From: JAGXLC01 sp964585385
GTDB taxonomy: Bacteria > Bacteroidota > Bacteroidia > Bacteroidales > UBA12077
Assembly: GCA_964585385.1 (NCBI GenBank)
Contig: CAZPDP010000016.1
Location: 1 to 64,000, forward strand
Direction of reading: 5' to 3'
DNA: 64,000 bases
Notes under the pieces: model-generated
The model's input: the letters and a program-made list of their open reading frames with translations, nothing else
Told to the model about the DNA's origin: nothing
Databases searched by the model: none
Part shown: piece after piece, positions 54,954-63,496 of the stretch
How the letters are laid out: every line of letters starts with the position of its first letter
Position numbering within the stretch: position 1 is the stretch's first letter
Program-made: the position numbers and the translations under genes

Positions 54954-55991
54954 ATGTCTGAAAATCAAGACATATCCATTCTGATTATCTATACCGGAGG
55001 TACTATCGGGATGATAAAAAATCCTGAAACCGGAACGCTTTCACCATTTGATTTTTCTCATATTTCTGAACAGGTACCGGAGTTAAAGAGTTTTGGATAC
55101 AACCTCGAAACCATAACTTTTTCTCCTTTAATCGATTCCTCCGACGTGATGCCTGAGTTTTGGGTTAAGCTTGCAGGAGTTATCGAAGATAATTATGACA
55201 AATATGATGGGTTTATTGTATTGCATGGGACAGACACAATGGCTTACACTGCTTCCGCCCTAAGTTTTATGCTTGAGAACCTGCAGAAACCGGTTATTTT
55301 TACAGGTTCGCAATTGCCTATCGGAACGCTGCGAACCGATGGAAAAGAAAACCTGATAACCGCCATTGAGATTGCAGCGGCAAGGAAGGATGATCAATCG
55401 CTGGTGCCTGAGGTGGCTCTTTATTTTGAAAACAGGCTTTACAGGGGTAACCGGACCACAAAAGTCAGCTCGGAGCATTTTAATGCATTTTCGTCACCCA
55501 ATTATCCCGAACTCGCTGAAATTGGGATTAATATAAAATATAATCACGGAGCCATTCGATATCCAACTATTTATAAAGAACTGAAGGTTCAAAAAAAGAT
55601 TGATCCGAATATTGGCGTTTTAAAAATATACCCCGGGCTGAAAAAAGAGGTTGCACAAGATATAATCTTCTCAAAAAATATTAAAGCAGTTATACTTGAA
55701 ACGTACGGAGCAGGAAATGCTCCAACAACTGAATGGCTTTACAATCTAATTCAGGATGCTTTAAAACATAATATAATCATCCTCAATGTAACACAATGTA
55801 TGGTAGGTCAGGTGGATATGACTAAATATGAAAATGGAAAGCAGTTATTGAATGCCGGAGTTCTAAGTGGATATGACATTACATTTGAGGCTGCCGTCAC
55901 AAAACTGATGTATTTATTAGGGCAATATCCTGAACCATCTGAAGTTAGAAAGTGTTTAAATAGATCCTTAAGAGGAGAAATTGACATATAA
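54954..55991 (+). CDS. ansA: Type I (cytosolic) L-asparaginase
   Basis: A 345-residue asparaginase hydrolysing asparagine to aspartate and ammonia. The first catalytic Thr lies in IYTGGTIGM, and the second motif is VLHGTDTMAYTASALSFML. No signal peptide, so it is the cytosolic type. It is probably cotranscribed with tatD. A tRNA gene follows 59 nt downstream. Confidence 0.92.
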   Translation: MSENQDISILIIYTGGTIGMIKNPETGTLSPFDFSHISEQVPELKSFGYNLETITFSPLIDSSDVMPEFWVKLAGVIEDNYDKYDGFIVLHGTDTMAYTASALSFMLENLQKPVIFTGSQLPIGTLRTDGKENLITAIEIAAARKDDQSLVPEVALYFENRLYRGNRTTKVSSEHFNAFSSPNYPELAEIGINIKYNHGAIRYPTIYKELKVQKKIDPNIGVLKIYPGLKKEVAQDIIFSKNIKAVILETYGAGNAPTTEWLYNLIQDALKHNIIILNVTQCMVGQVDMTKYENGKQLLNAGVLSGYDITFEAAVTKLMYLLGQYPEPSEVRKCLNRSLRGEIDI

Positions 55992-56050
55992 ATACTCATT
56001 GAATCATAATTTTTTGTAATTTGTGCCGCAAAAATTGGAATAATGAATCT

Positions 56051-56138
56051 GGAGAAATGGCCGAGTGGTCGAAGGCGCACGCCTGGAAAGTGTGTAACCG
56101 CCAAAAGCGGTTCGAGGGTTCGAATCCCTCTTTCTCCG
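56051..56138 (+). tRNA. tRNA-Ser (anticodon GGA)
   Basis: Acceptor stem GGAGAAA/TTTCTCC, D arm GCCGAGTGGTCGAAGGC, anticodon loop CTGGAAA with anticodon GGA, the long variable arm of class II tRNAs (CCGCCAAAAGCGG) and T loop TTCGAAT. The discriminator is G and CCA is not encoded. Reads UCC and UCU. Confidence 0.97.
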
Positions 56139-56201
56139 CTGAATTTAACTAAAAATTTGTAAATTTATAATCCATTAATTAATCAAAACAGTAGACAAAC
56201 C

Positions 56202-57023
56202 ATGAAAAGATTATTCACAACTATCGCAGTAATCGGACTTTTGATCTTTGGAACTACAGCTTTTACAATGGCTCAAGAAGAAGAACAAGCCGACACTACA
56301 GTTCAAGAAGAAATGCAGGATACGGCTGCAACTGACACTGCTGCCGCTGCAACAGAAGAAACAGCAGAAGAAGCTGTATCTCAGGAGAGTGGATCCCTAC
56401 ACAAACAAGTAAAGCAAAAGTTCATTGAAGGTGGCCCTGCATTTATGGGTATTGTACTTTTAGCTTTAATCTTTGGCTTAGCAGTATCCATTGAAAGAAT
56501 TATTTATCTGAATCTTTCCACAACCAACACTGAAAAGCTCCTTAATGATGTGGAAAACGCACTGGAAGAAGGTGGAATCGAGCAAGCAAAAGAAATATGC
56601 CGAAACACCCGTGGTCCAGTTGCTTCTATTTTCTATCAGGGACTTGACAGAGCTGATGAAGGTGTTGAAGTTGCCGAAAAATCAGTTGTTTCTTACGGAA
56701 GTGTTCAGGCAGGTCTCCTCGAACAAGGACTCACCTGGATAGGCCTTTTCATTGCCATTGCTCCTATGCTTGGTTTCATGGGTACAGTAATTGGTATGAT
56801 TGAAGCATTTGATAACATTGAGGCAGCCGGTGACATCCAGCCATCATTAGTAGCAGGTGGTATTAAAGTAGCTTTGATTACAACGGTATCAGGTCTTATT
56901 GTTGCTGTAATCCTTCAGTTATTTTATAACTATATCGTATCTAAAATTGACAGCATTGTGAATCAAATGGAAAATGCTTCAATTTCATTAATCGATCTTA
57001 TTTACAAGCACAATAAGAAATAA
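56202..57023 (+). CDS. exbB: ExbB/TolQ-family proton channel
   Basis: A 273-residue inner-membrane protein energising TonB- or Tol-type systems. It starts with an extra hydrophobic segment (LFTTIAVIGLLIFGTTAFTMAQ) and a Glu/Thr/Ala-rich linker to about residue 65. Three TM helices follow: FMGIVLLALIFGLAVSIERI, ITWIGLF-like IGLFIAIAPMLGFMGTVIGMI and KVALITTVSGLIVAVI, with the proton-path Thr and Pro residues. It leads an operon of exbB, a small membrane protein gene and two exbD genes. Confidence 0.92.
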   Translation: MKRLFTTIAVIGLLIFGTTAFTMAQEEEQADTTVQEEMQDTAATDTAAAATEETAEEAVSQESGSLHKQVKQKFIEGGPAFMGIVLLALIFGLAVSIERIIYLNLSTTNTEKLLNDVENALEEGGIEQAKEICRNTRGPVASIFYQGLDRADEGVEVAEKSVVSYGSVQAGLLEQGLTWIGLFIAIAPMLGFMGTVIGMIEAFDNIEAAGDIQPSLVAGGIKVALITTVSGLIVAVILQLFYNYIVSKIDSIVNQMENASISLIDLIYKHNKK

Positions 57024-57049
57024 TCAAGATTAAAATAAAGACATTAACT

Positions 57050-57484
57050 ATGAGTAAATTTCTAAGATTATTAGGTGTAGTCCTGCTGGCAATATCTGCA
57101 GTTTTAGCGATTCTGTATTATGCAGGACCTGAAACTACAAGCGCTGCCGGAGAGCATCCTGTATATACCAATTATATTTTGGTATGGGCTGCTGTCCTTG
57201 GGGCTGTAGCAGGGATTAGCGCTCTGCTCTTTCAACTTGTTAATATGATTATGCATCCTAAAAAAGCTCAGGGAAGCTTAGTTGGCATTGTAATACTCAT
57301 TGTTCTGGTACTGCTTGGATATGCTTTCGCATCTTCCACACCTTTGGATTTTACCAAACCAAATCCGAATAATGTGCCTGGAACACTAAAGCAAGTTGGT
57401 ACAGGGCTTATAACAATGTACATCTTATTGGGATTGGGTATCTTGTCTATTATTTACACAGAGGTATCCAAAGCAATTAAGTAG
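57050..57484 (+). CDS. Small membrane protein of the ExbB/ExbD operon
   Basis: A 144-residue protein with four TM helices (about 5-22, 42-66, 75-93 and 116-136) and short loops. I do not recognise a family, although a gene of this size often sits between exbB and exbD in Bacteroidota. It lies 26 nt after exbB. It may be an extra component of the energy-transducing complex. Confidence 0.65.
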   Translation: MSKFLRLLGVVLLAISAVLAILYYAGPETTSAAGEHPVYTNYILVWAAVLGAVAGISALLFQLVNMIMHPKKAQGSLVGIVILIVLVLLGYAFASSTPLDFTKPNPNNVPGTLKQVGTGLITMYILLGLGILSIIYTEVSKAIK

Positions 57485-57552
57485 TAAAATAATTGGCGTG
57501 TGATATCCGTTTATACTTCGGATTTCCTCGCTTAATCAAAAAATATCAATAT

Positions 57553-58134
57553 ATGGCAAGAAAAAAAGTCCCAGAAATTAATGGTGGCCCAATGGCGGAC
57601 ATTGCGTTCTTGCTTCTTATATTCTTTCTTGTTGCAACCACAATGGACATCGACACCGGGCTTATGAGGCAAATGCCGCCATTGCCCGATGAGGAGCAAC
57701 AAGACCAGGATAAGAAGATTAAAGACCGTAACGTATTTGAGGTCTTGATAAATTCTTCGGATAGACTTCTTGTCGAAGGTGAGCCTATGCAATTGAGCCA
57801 GCTTCGCGAGAAAACCAAGGAATTTATCGCCAATCCGCAAAATGATCCCAAATTGCCGGAAAAAGAAGTAAAAGAAATACCCTATTTCGGCGAAAGGGAG
57901 GTGCCTAAAAATGCCATTGTTTCCTTAAAAAATGACCGTGGTACATCCTATGATATGTATATAAAAGTTCAGAATGAGTTGGTTGCAGCCTATAACGATT
58001 TGCGTGATCAGGTTGCCATGAGAAAATTCGGTAAGAAGTACAATGAACTTGAAAAAGATAAACAGGATGCAATAAAGAAAATGTATCCACAGGTTATTTC
58101 TGAAGCGGAACCCGTAAATATAGGAGGAAATTAA
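57553..58134 (+). CDS. exbD: ExbD/TolR-family protein, longer form
   Basis: A 193-residue protein, starting at MARKKVPEINGGPMADIAFL; the upstream ATG adds 20 unlikely residues. One TM helix (about 14-32) carries the proton-binding Asp (MADIAFLLLIFFL). The periplasmic part includes ISSDR-like NSSDRLLVEGEPMQL and a C-terminal coil (LRDQVAMRKFGKKYNELEKD). The second exbD gene starts 2 nt after its stop. Confidence 0.9.
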   Translation: MARKKVPEINGGPMADIAFLLLIFFLVATTMDIDTGLMRQMPPLPDEEQQDQDKKIKDRNVFEVLINSSDRLLVEGEPMQLSQLREKTKEFIANPQNDPKLPEKEVKEIPYFGEREVPKNAIVSLKNDRGTSYDMYIKVQNELVAAYNDLRDQVAMRKFGKKYNELEKDKQDAIKKMYPQVISEAEPVNIGGN

Positions 58135-58136
58135 TT

Positions 58137-58610
58137 ATGGCCAAATTCAGAAAAGGTGGGAAGAAAGAAATTCCTACTATTTCAACAGCTTCGTTGCCGG
58201 ATATCGTTTTTATGCTTCTGTTTTTCTTTATGGTAAGTACAGTAATTCGTGAAACCTCTCTTAAAGTTGACAATACTGTTCCCGGTGCGACAGAAGTAAA
58301 AAAACTGGAGAAGAAGTCGCTCGTTAGTTATATTTATATTGGAAAACCCAAACGTCAGTTTCAGGATATGTTCGGTACAGAGCCAAGAATCCAGTTGAAT
58401 GATTCCTTTGCAAAAGTATCGGATATCCGTGATTATATCGTTACGGAAAGACAACAAATGGATGAGAGCGACAGGCCTAAAATGGTTACATCTCTTAAAG
58501 TGGATGAAGATACCAAAATGGGTATTGTTACCGATGTTAAGCAGGCACTGAGAAAAGCCAGTGCTCTTAAGGTTAACTATTCGGCGCGAGAGGTCGAACA
58601 GGTTTACTAG
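58137..58610 (+). CDS. exbD: ExbD/TolR-family protein, shorter form
   Basis: A 157-residue second ExbD. The TM helix has the conserved Asp in SLPDIVFMLLFFFMVST (about 19-35). The periplasmic part ends with VTSLKVDEDTKMGIVTDVKQALRKAS. Two ExbD copies may form a heterodimer inside one ExbB pentamer. It is the last gene of the operon, followed by a strong terminator. Confidence 0.9.
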   Translation: MAKFRKGGKKEIPTISTASLPDIVFMLLFFFMVSTVIRETSLKVDNTVPGATEVKKLEKKSLVSYIYIGKPKRQFQDMFGTEPRIQLNDSFAKVSDIRDYIVTERQQMDESDRPKMVTSLKVDEDTKMGIVTDVKQALRKASALKVNYSAREVEQVY

Positions 58611-58638
58611 CAAACTTTTCATTATGATTATATGTTAC

Positions 58639-58666
58639 AAGAGGCCCAAACACGGGCCTCTTTTTT
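58639..58666 (+). terminator. Terminator of the ExbB/ExbD operon
   Basis: AAGAGGCCC pairs with GGGCCTCTT around a 6-nt loop, followed by T residues. The remaining bases to 58914 are AT-rich with no gene seen. Confidence 0.88.
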
Positions 58667-58914
58667 AATGCATAAAAACGATTTCTAAACCTTTATATTG
58701 AATTTAACTGGTAGTTCAGTAAAGGAACCTTATTCTTTTTCTCAAATTTTTTCCTTTAAGTCACGCGTCTGTGTGTTTATCTCATCATAATTCAGAATTC
58801 CCTAACATCTATTGTAATGTTATAACAGGGCACTATGGTTTCAACCCAATCACCTGTATTTTAACCTTTGTTATTTAATGAAAGGTAGAACATTTTTGAC
58901 TGTTTTTGTTTAAT

Positions 58915-59427
58915 TTATACCTGAAGCTTCTTTTTCAATGATTCTATAATTTCGTAAACTGCCGGGCAGATAAAGGTGTTTTTTAGAGTAAGGTCAAGAA
59001 TCTGATGAAAATTTTTTCGGTCTGTGTGTGGGTATTCCCTGCATGAACGGGGCCTTAATTCATAAATGGAACAATAATTATCCGGCAGGAGAAAAGGACA
59101 TGGATTGCTTTTAAAAACAAAATCTCCTTCTTCGTCAATTTTTAAATATTTTGCTGTGAACTCAGAGGGCTTTAATTTTAGGTTCCTGGCTATTCGTTGA
59201 ATATCTTTATCCCGGATAACAGGACTTATGCTTTTGCAGCAATTGGCACATTCAAGGCAGTTAATTTCCTGGAAGGTTTCATTATGAAGCTCATGAACAA
59301 TATCGTCAAGCTTAATGGATTTTTTTTGACGCTTTAAGCGGGCTAAAAACTTTTTGTTGGACGTTTTTTGTTGACTTGCTAATTCCTTTAATTTATCTAA
59401 ATCTTCACTATTCATTGGGTCGTACAT
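58915..59427 (-). CDS. YkgJ-family cysteine cluster protein
   Basis: A 170-residue cytoplasmic protein. The cysteine block is INCLECANCCKSI (C-x2-C-x2-CC), followed by NPCPFLLPDNYCSIYELRPRSCREYP, the hallmark of putative zinc/iron-chelating YkgJ proteins. A charged coil precedes it. A second ATG (MNSEDLDK) is a possible start. It overlaps the EamA transporter gene by 20 nt. The function is unknown. Confidence 0.82.
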   Translation of the reverse strand: MYDPMNSEDLDKLKELASQQKTSNKKFLARLKRQKKSIKLDDIVHELHNETFQEINCLECANCCKSISPVIRDKDIQRIARNLKLKPSEFTAKYLKIDEEGDFVFKSNPCPFLLPDNYCSIYELRPRSCREYPHTDRKNFHQILDLTLKNTFICPAVYEIIESLKKKLQV

Positions 59428-60337
59428 AAAATATTTTTTTCCTTAATCCTGACATCCTTTTAATTTGCGACATAAATAAACCCGAAATAACCAGTCCGAT
59501 ACCTGCCATCTTTATGAACGATAGAGTTTCTCCCAGCATGAAATAGGCGAATATAGCTGTTAAAACCGGAATAGCATTCGTGAAAGCATTGGATTTTGTA
59601 ACCCCGATTTTTTTTATTGAAAACGTGAAGAAAATAAATGCAAAAGAGGAACCGAAGAACGCCAGTTCAAGCAACGGAACAACAGCTTCTTCAACATAAC
59701 CCACACTTATAAAATGCTTGTATTCAAAGATAAAAAACAGGGGAATAAAGAAAAATATCCCGATAATGTTATGATACGTTACAATGCTGATGGAATTGTA
59801 TTTACCGGATAATTTTTTAACAACAATGCTATACCCAATTCCGGCGGCCACAGCAATAAAAAGAAACATAATGCCCAGTGGAGTAGCGTAAAATGCACTG
59901 TCCGTGTTTTTGCTGAACATGACCAACCCAACACCAATGATTGATACAACAATACCCCAAATATTCAGCCTGGTAATTCTTTCTTTAAAAAAATAGGCAG
60001 TGGCAAATGGACTGAATAGCGGGATGGTAGAAATAATGACTGCTGATAATGTGGATGAAACTAATTTGACCCCGAGACTTTCACAGAGAAAATAGAGGAA
60101 TGGCTGGAAAAAGGAAACAAGTAAAAAATATTTTAAATCCTTAAAATTTATTTTTTCAAGCTTTTTAATAGGAGCCATCAAAATGATAAGGATAACGGAT
60201 GACAATACTAATCTGAGTAGAACAGTCGTTATAGGATTATAAGCCTCAAATACCATTTTATACCAAACATAGGTGAGGCTCCAGAAGGTCATTGCTAAAA
60301 TAATGCTTATATAGGCGGCAACTAGATCTTTCTTCAT
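59408..60337 (-). CDS. EamA/DMT-superfamily transporter
   Basis: A 309-residue protein with ten TM helices in two EamA repeats. AMTFWSLTYVWYKMVFEAYNPITTVLLRLVLSS opens the first, and GIGYSIVVKKLSGKYNSISIVTYHN begins the second. It ends with a basic cytoplasmic tail. The family exports amino acids, metabolites or drugs; the substrate is unknown. It is divergent from the MarR regulator gene, which may control it. Confidence 0.85.
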   Translation of the reverse strand: MKKDLVAAYISIILAMTFWSLTYVWYKMVFEAYNPITTVLLRLVLSSVILIILMAPIKKLEKINFKDLKYFLLVSFFQPFLYFLCESLGVKLVSSTLSAVIISTIPLFSPFATAYFFKERITRLNIWGIVVSIIGVGLVMFSKNTDSAFYATPLGIMFLFIAVAAGIGYSIVVKKLSGKYNSISIVTYHNIIGIFFFIPLFFIFEYKHFISVGYVEEAVVPLLELAFFGSSFAFIFFTFSIKKIGVTKSNAFTNAIPVLTAIFAYFMLGETLSFIKMAGIGLVISGLFMSQIKRMSGLRKKIFYVRPNE

Positions 60338-60484
60338 GGGGTTAATTTTCGTGCCGCAAATATCCCAAATTAAATGTTTTAATCAAAACCTGCTAAAAAT
60401 TGTTTTACAGAACCGAATTCATGTAAAAAAAAGTTGTAATTTTGATCCAATTTAAAATGAAGACATTAACTTAAATACAAAATC

Positions 60485-60961
60485 ATGGCTGTTGATTCAA
60501 CAGAAATATTAATTAAAATTCGTAAAATTGTCAGGTCAATTAATCTGGAATCAAAAAAGATACAAAAGGAGTATGGTGTAAGCATTCCGCAAATTTTATC
60601 TCTGGAATACCTGAACAGATCGGATAATTATCAGGCCACCCAAAGGGAGTTAAGAAATTACCTTAATTTGAATTCAAGCACGGTAACGGGTATTATCAAT
60701 CGACTTGAAAAAAAGGGGTATATAGCCAGGTTGCCTAAAAGAGATGATAAGCGTACTACACACATTGTCATGACATCCAAGGGTTCTGAACTTCTCAAAA
60801 AAACACCCAGGCTTTTGCATGAAAAACTCACTAAGAAGCTTGAGGATATTCCTGAAGATCATACCAATGACATTAATGAAGCTTTGAATCTAATTATTCA
60901 TTACCTGGATATTGATGAGGTAGATGCCTCTCCTGTTATTACGGTAGATGATAAGCTCTGA
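60485..60961 (+). CDS. MarR-family transcriptional regulator
   Basis: A 158-residue winged-helix regulator. DNA-recognition helix: TQRELRNYLNLNSSTVTGIINRLEKKG; the wing is YIARLPKRDDKRTTHIVMT. Terminal helices provide dimerisation. A TAATTTTG box at 60437-60444 might be its -7 element. It is divergent from the EamA transporter gene, a common arrangement for a local repressor. Confidence 0.88.
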   Translation: MAVDSTEILIKIRKIVRSINLESKKIQKEYGVSIPQILSLEYLNRSDNYQATQRELRNYLNLNSSTVTGIINRLEKKGYIARLPKRDDKRTTHIVMTSKGSELLKKTPRLLHEKLTKKLEDIPEDHTNDINEALNLIIHYLDIDEVDASPVITVDDKL

Positions 60962-60996
60962 TTGTTAATGGTTAACATGTTGTGGCAAATCGAATT

Positions 60997-61026
60997 TTTG
61001 AAAAAAGATAAATTATATTATTTTTG
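60997..61026 (+). promoter_or_regulatory. Bacteroidetes-type promoter before the amidohydrolase gene
   Basis: TTTG at 60997-61000 and TATTTTTG at 61019-61026 with an 18-base spacer. The gene starts at 61184, so the leader would be about 150 nt. It is the only such pair in this gap. Confidence 0.5.
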
Positions 61027-61183
61027 TCGTGCAGAAACTATTTTTCCCTTATTTCATTTGATATACCTTACTATCTTAATCAGAGAAATATTGGACTAAA
61101 TTATCAAAATCAAAGGGTTTTATTGAACTAATTGTGTAAATCAGTGTATAATCTGTTTATACACTTTTAAATATTATTATTAG

Positions 61184-62332
61184 ATGGATGTAGATATAAA
61201 TTTGGAAGAGCTGGTTAAACTAAGAAAAGAATTGCATCAACATCCTGAGCTTTCAGGTAAAGAAAGTGATACAGCCGAAAGAATTATCAAATACCTGCAA
61301 AAATATAAGCCTGATCAGATTGTGGAAAATATAGGAGGAAATGGACTGGCTGCTATTTTTGAGGGAGAGGAAGACGGACCCTCCGTGCTTTTTCGATGCG
61401 ATCTGGATGCACTACCCATAGATGAAATAAATGATTTTGAGTATCGATCAAATCATAATGGGGTGAGTCATAAGTGTGGTCATGACGGGCATATGACTAT
61501 TATAAGCGGCCTGGCTGAAGCCATTTCTCAGAATCGTCCAGGTCGTGGCAGGGCAATATTGTTGTATCAGCCTTCCGAGGAAAACGGGCAGGGCGCTGAA
61601 GAAGTAATTAATGATCCTAAATTTAATATCATCAGACCTGATTATGTATACGCACTCCATAATTTGCCAGGATTTGAAAAAGGCGCTGTAATTACTAATG
61701 AGGATATTTTCGCTTCGGCTTCGCGGGGTATGATTGTTAAGCTGCATGGGAAAACTTCGCATGCCGGCGAACCAGATAGAGGATTATCACCTGCTCTGGC
61801 TATGGCTGATTTGGTGAAAGATTTCACATACCTTCCTCAAAACTTTTCTTTCGAGAATTTTACACTCGTAACGGTTATTCATGCCAGACTGGGAGAAATA
61901 GCATTCGGAACAACACCCGGCTTTGCAGAAGTAATGGCTACGTTACGTTCTTACACCAACGATGATATGGATAAACTGGTCCGGCATGCCGAAAAAATCA
62001 CAGAAAAGCATGCCAATAACTATAATCTCAAATTTACAATCGATTATACGGAGGAATTCCTGGCTGCAGAAAATAACCGCAATTCTGTGGGAATCGTTGA
62101 GAAAAGCGCGAAAGAATATGGTTTAAAAGTAATTCAGAAAGAGGAACCCTTTAGATGGTCTGAAGATTTTTCACATTTTACCCACCGGCATCCGGGTGCT
62201 TTATTTGGGTTAGGTTCTGGAGAAGACAGTCCCCAATTACACAATCCAGATTACGATTTCCCTGATGATATAATTGAAAACGGAGTGAAAGTATTTTTTG
62301 GAATATATAATCATCATCTTAATCATTCATAA
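61184..62332 (+). CDS. M20-family amidohydrolase
   Basis: A 382-residue metal-dependent amidohydrolase related to N-acyl-amino-acid and hippurate hydrolases. Start region: LVKLRKELHQHPELSGKE; dimetal motifs DLDALPIDE, SHKCGHDGHMTII and LLYQPSEENGQGAEEV; AHNLP-like YALHNLPGFEKG; and the dimerisation lid in the middle. It precedes alr by 2 nt, so the two are cotranscribed. It might supply free amino acids to the racemases downstream; that is inferred from order. Confidence 0.88.
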   Translation: MDVDINLEELVKLRKELHQHPELSGKESDTAERIIKYLQKYKPDQIVENIGGNGLAAIFEGEEDGPSVLFRCDLDALPIDEINDFEYRSNHNGVSHKCGHDGHMTIISGLAEAISQNRPGRGRAILLYQPSEENGQGAEEVINDPKFNIIRPDYVYALHNLPGFEKGAVITNEDIFASASRGMIVKLHGKTSHAGEPDRGLSPALAMADLVKDFTYLPQNFSFENFTLVTVIHARLGEIAFGTTPGFAEVMATLRSYTNDDMDKLVRHAEKITEKHANNYNLKFTIDYTEEFLAAENNRNSVGIVEKSAKEYGLKVIQKEEPFRWSEDFSHFTHRHPGALFGLGSGEDSPQLHNPDYDFPDDIIENGVKVFFGIYNHHLNHS

Positions 62333-62334
62333 AA

Positions 62335-63486
62335 ATGGCAGGCACATCTCTCATTGAAATAAACCGTTCTGCTCTTGTTCATAATCTGAGTTTTCTGAGA
62401 AATTATCTTGGCGAGGAAGTTAAAATTTCCTCTGTTATAAAGGCCAATGCGTACGGACATGGGATTGAAGAATTTGTTCCCATTGCAGAATCGGCAGGCA
62501 TTGAACATTTTGCTGTATTCAGCGGGGATGAGGCTAAAAGGGTATGCCAGGTTAAAAAGGATGAAACCGAAGTGATGGTTATGGGTTGGATGTTTGACGA
62601 TGAACTGGAATGGGCGGTTAAGAACGATGTGGAGTTTTTTGTTTTTGAGCAGGAAAAGCTTACAGGGGCACTTGAGTATGCAAAGAAATATGATAAACAA
62701 GCCATTATCCATATTGAAGTAGAAACCGGGATGAATCGAACCGGGTTTACGCAAAAGGATTTACATAAAGTTGTTAAAATCATAAATGAAAATAAAGATT
62801 TTTTCATAGTAAAAGGTTTATGCACACATTATGCGGGTGCTGAGAGTATTGCCAACCATGTCCGTGTGCAGCGTCAGATAAAAAAATACAACCGAATTTA
62901 CAAATGGATTACAAATCGGGGAGTTGTCCCTGAGTTAAGGCATACAGCCTGCTCAGCAGCAGCCATTACCTATCCGAAAACCATAATGGACATGGTTCGA
63001 ATTGGTATTCTCCAGTATGGTTTCTGGCCCAGCCCCGAAACGTTTATTCATTTTATTCATAAACGTATGGAAAAATCTAATCCGCTTCAGCGGGTTTTAA
63101 GCTGGAGAAGCCAGGTAATGAGTATTAAGACAGTTCAGGAAGGAGAATTTGTGAGTTACGGAACGCATTATATGGCCCAGGAAAAGAAAACCATTGCCGT
63201 AGTACCTGTAGGATATTCACATGGATACAGTCGTTCCCTGAGTAATCAGGGTCGGGTGCTGATTGACGGACACCGGGTACCGGTTATTGGGGTGGTGAAT
63301 ATGAATATGCTGATAGCTGATGTAACCCAGGTGGAAGGAGTAAAAAAAGGAGATGAAGTGGTCTTGATAGGTGATCAGGATGGGGTTACCATTACCCTCT
63401 CATCTTTCGCCGACTTTAACAACCAGCTGAACTATGAGCTGCTGGCCAGATTGCCGCTGGATACACCCCGGCAAGTTATTAATTAA
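62335..63486 (+). CDS. alr: Alanine racemase
   Basis: A 383-residue PLP enzyme making D-alanine for the cell wall. The PLP lysine is in SSVIKANAYGHGIEEF (Lys37), and the second catalytic residue, a tyrosine, lies in GEFVSYGTHY. Other blocks are HIEVETGMNRTGF and VVPVGYSHGYSRSLSNQG. The protein is full length. A related partial gene begins 11 nt after the stop. Confidence 0.9.
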   Translation: MAGTSLIEINRSALVHNLSFLRNYLGEEVKISSVIKANAYGHGIEEFVPIAESAGIEHFAVFSGDEAKRVCQVKKDETEVMVMGWMFDDELEWAVKNDVEFFVFEQEKLTGALEYAKKYDKQAIIHIEVETGMNRTGFTQKDLHKVVKIINENKDFFIVKGLCTHYAGAESIANHVRVQRQIKKYNRIYKWITNRGVVPELRHTACSAAAITYPKTIMDMVRIGILQYGFWPSPETFIHFIHKRMEKSNPLQRVLSWRSQVMSIKTVQEGEFVSYGTHYMAQEKKTIAVVPVGYSHGYSRSLSNQGRVLIDGHRVPVIGVVNMNMLIADVTQVEGVKKGDEVVLIGDQDGVTITLSSFADFNNQLNYELLARLPLDTPRQVIN

Positions 63487-63496
63487 AAAATGAACT

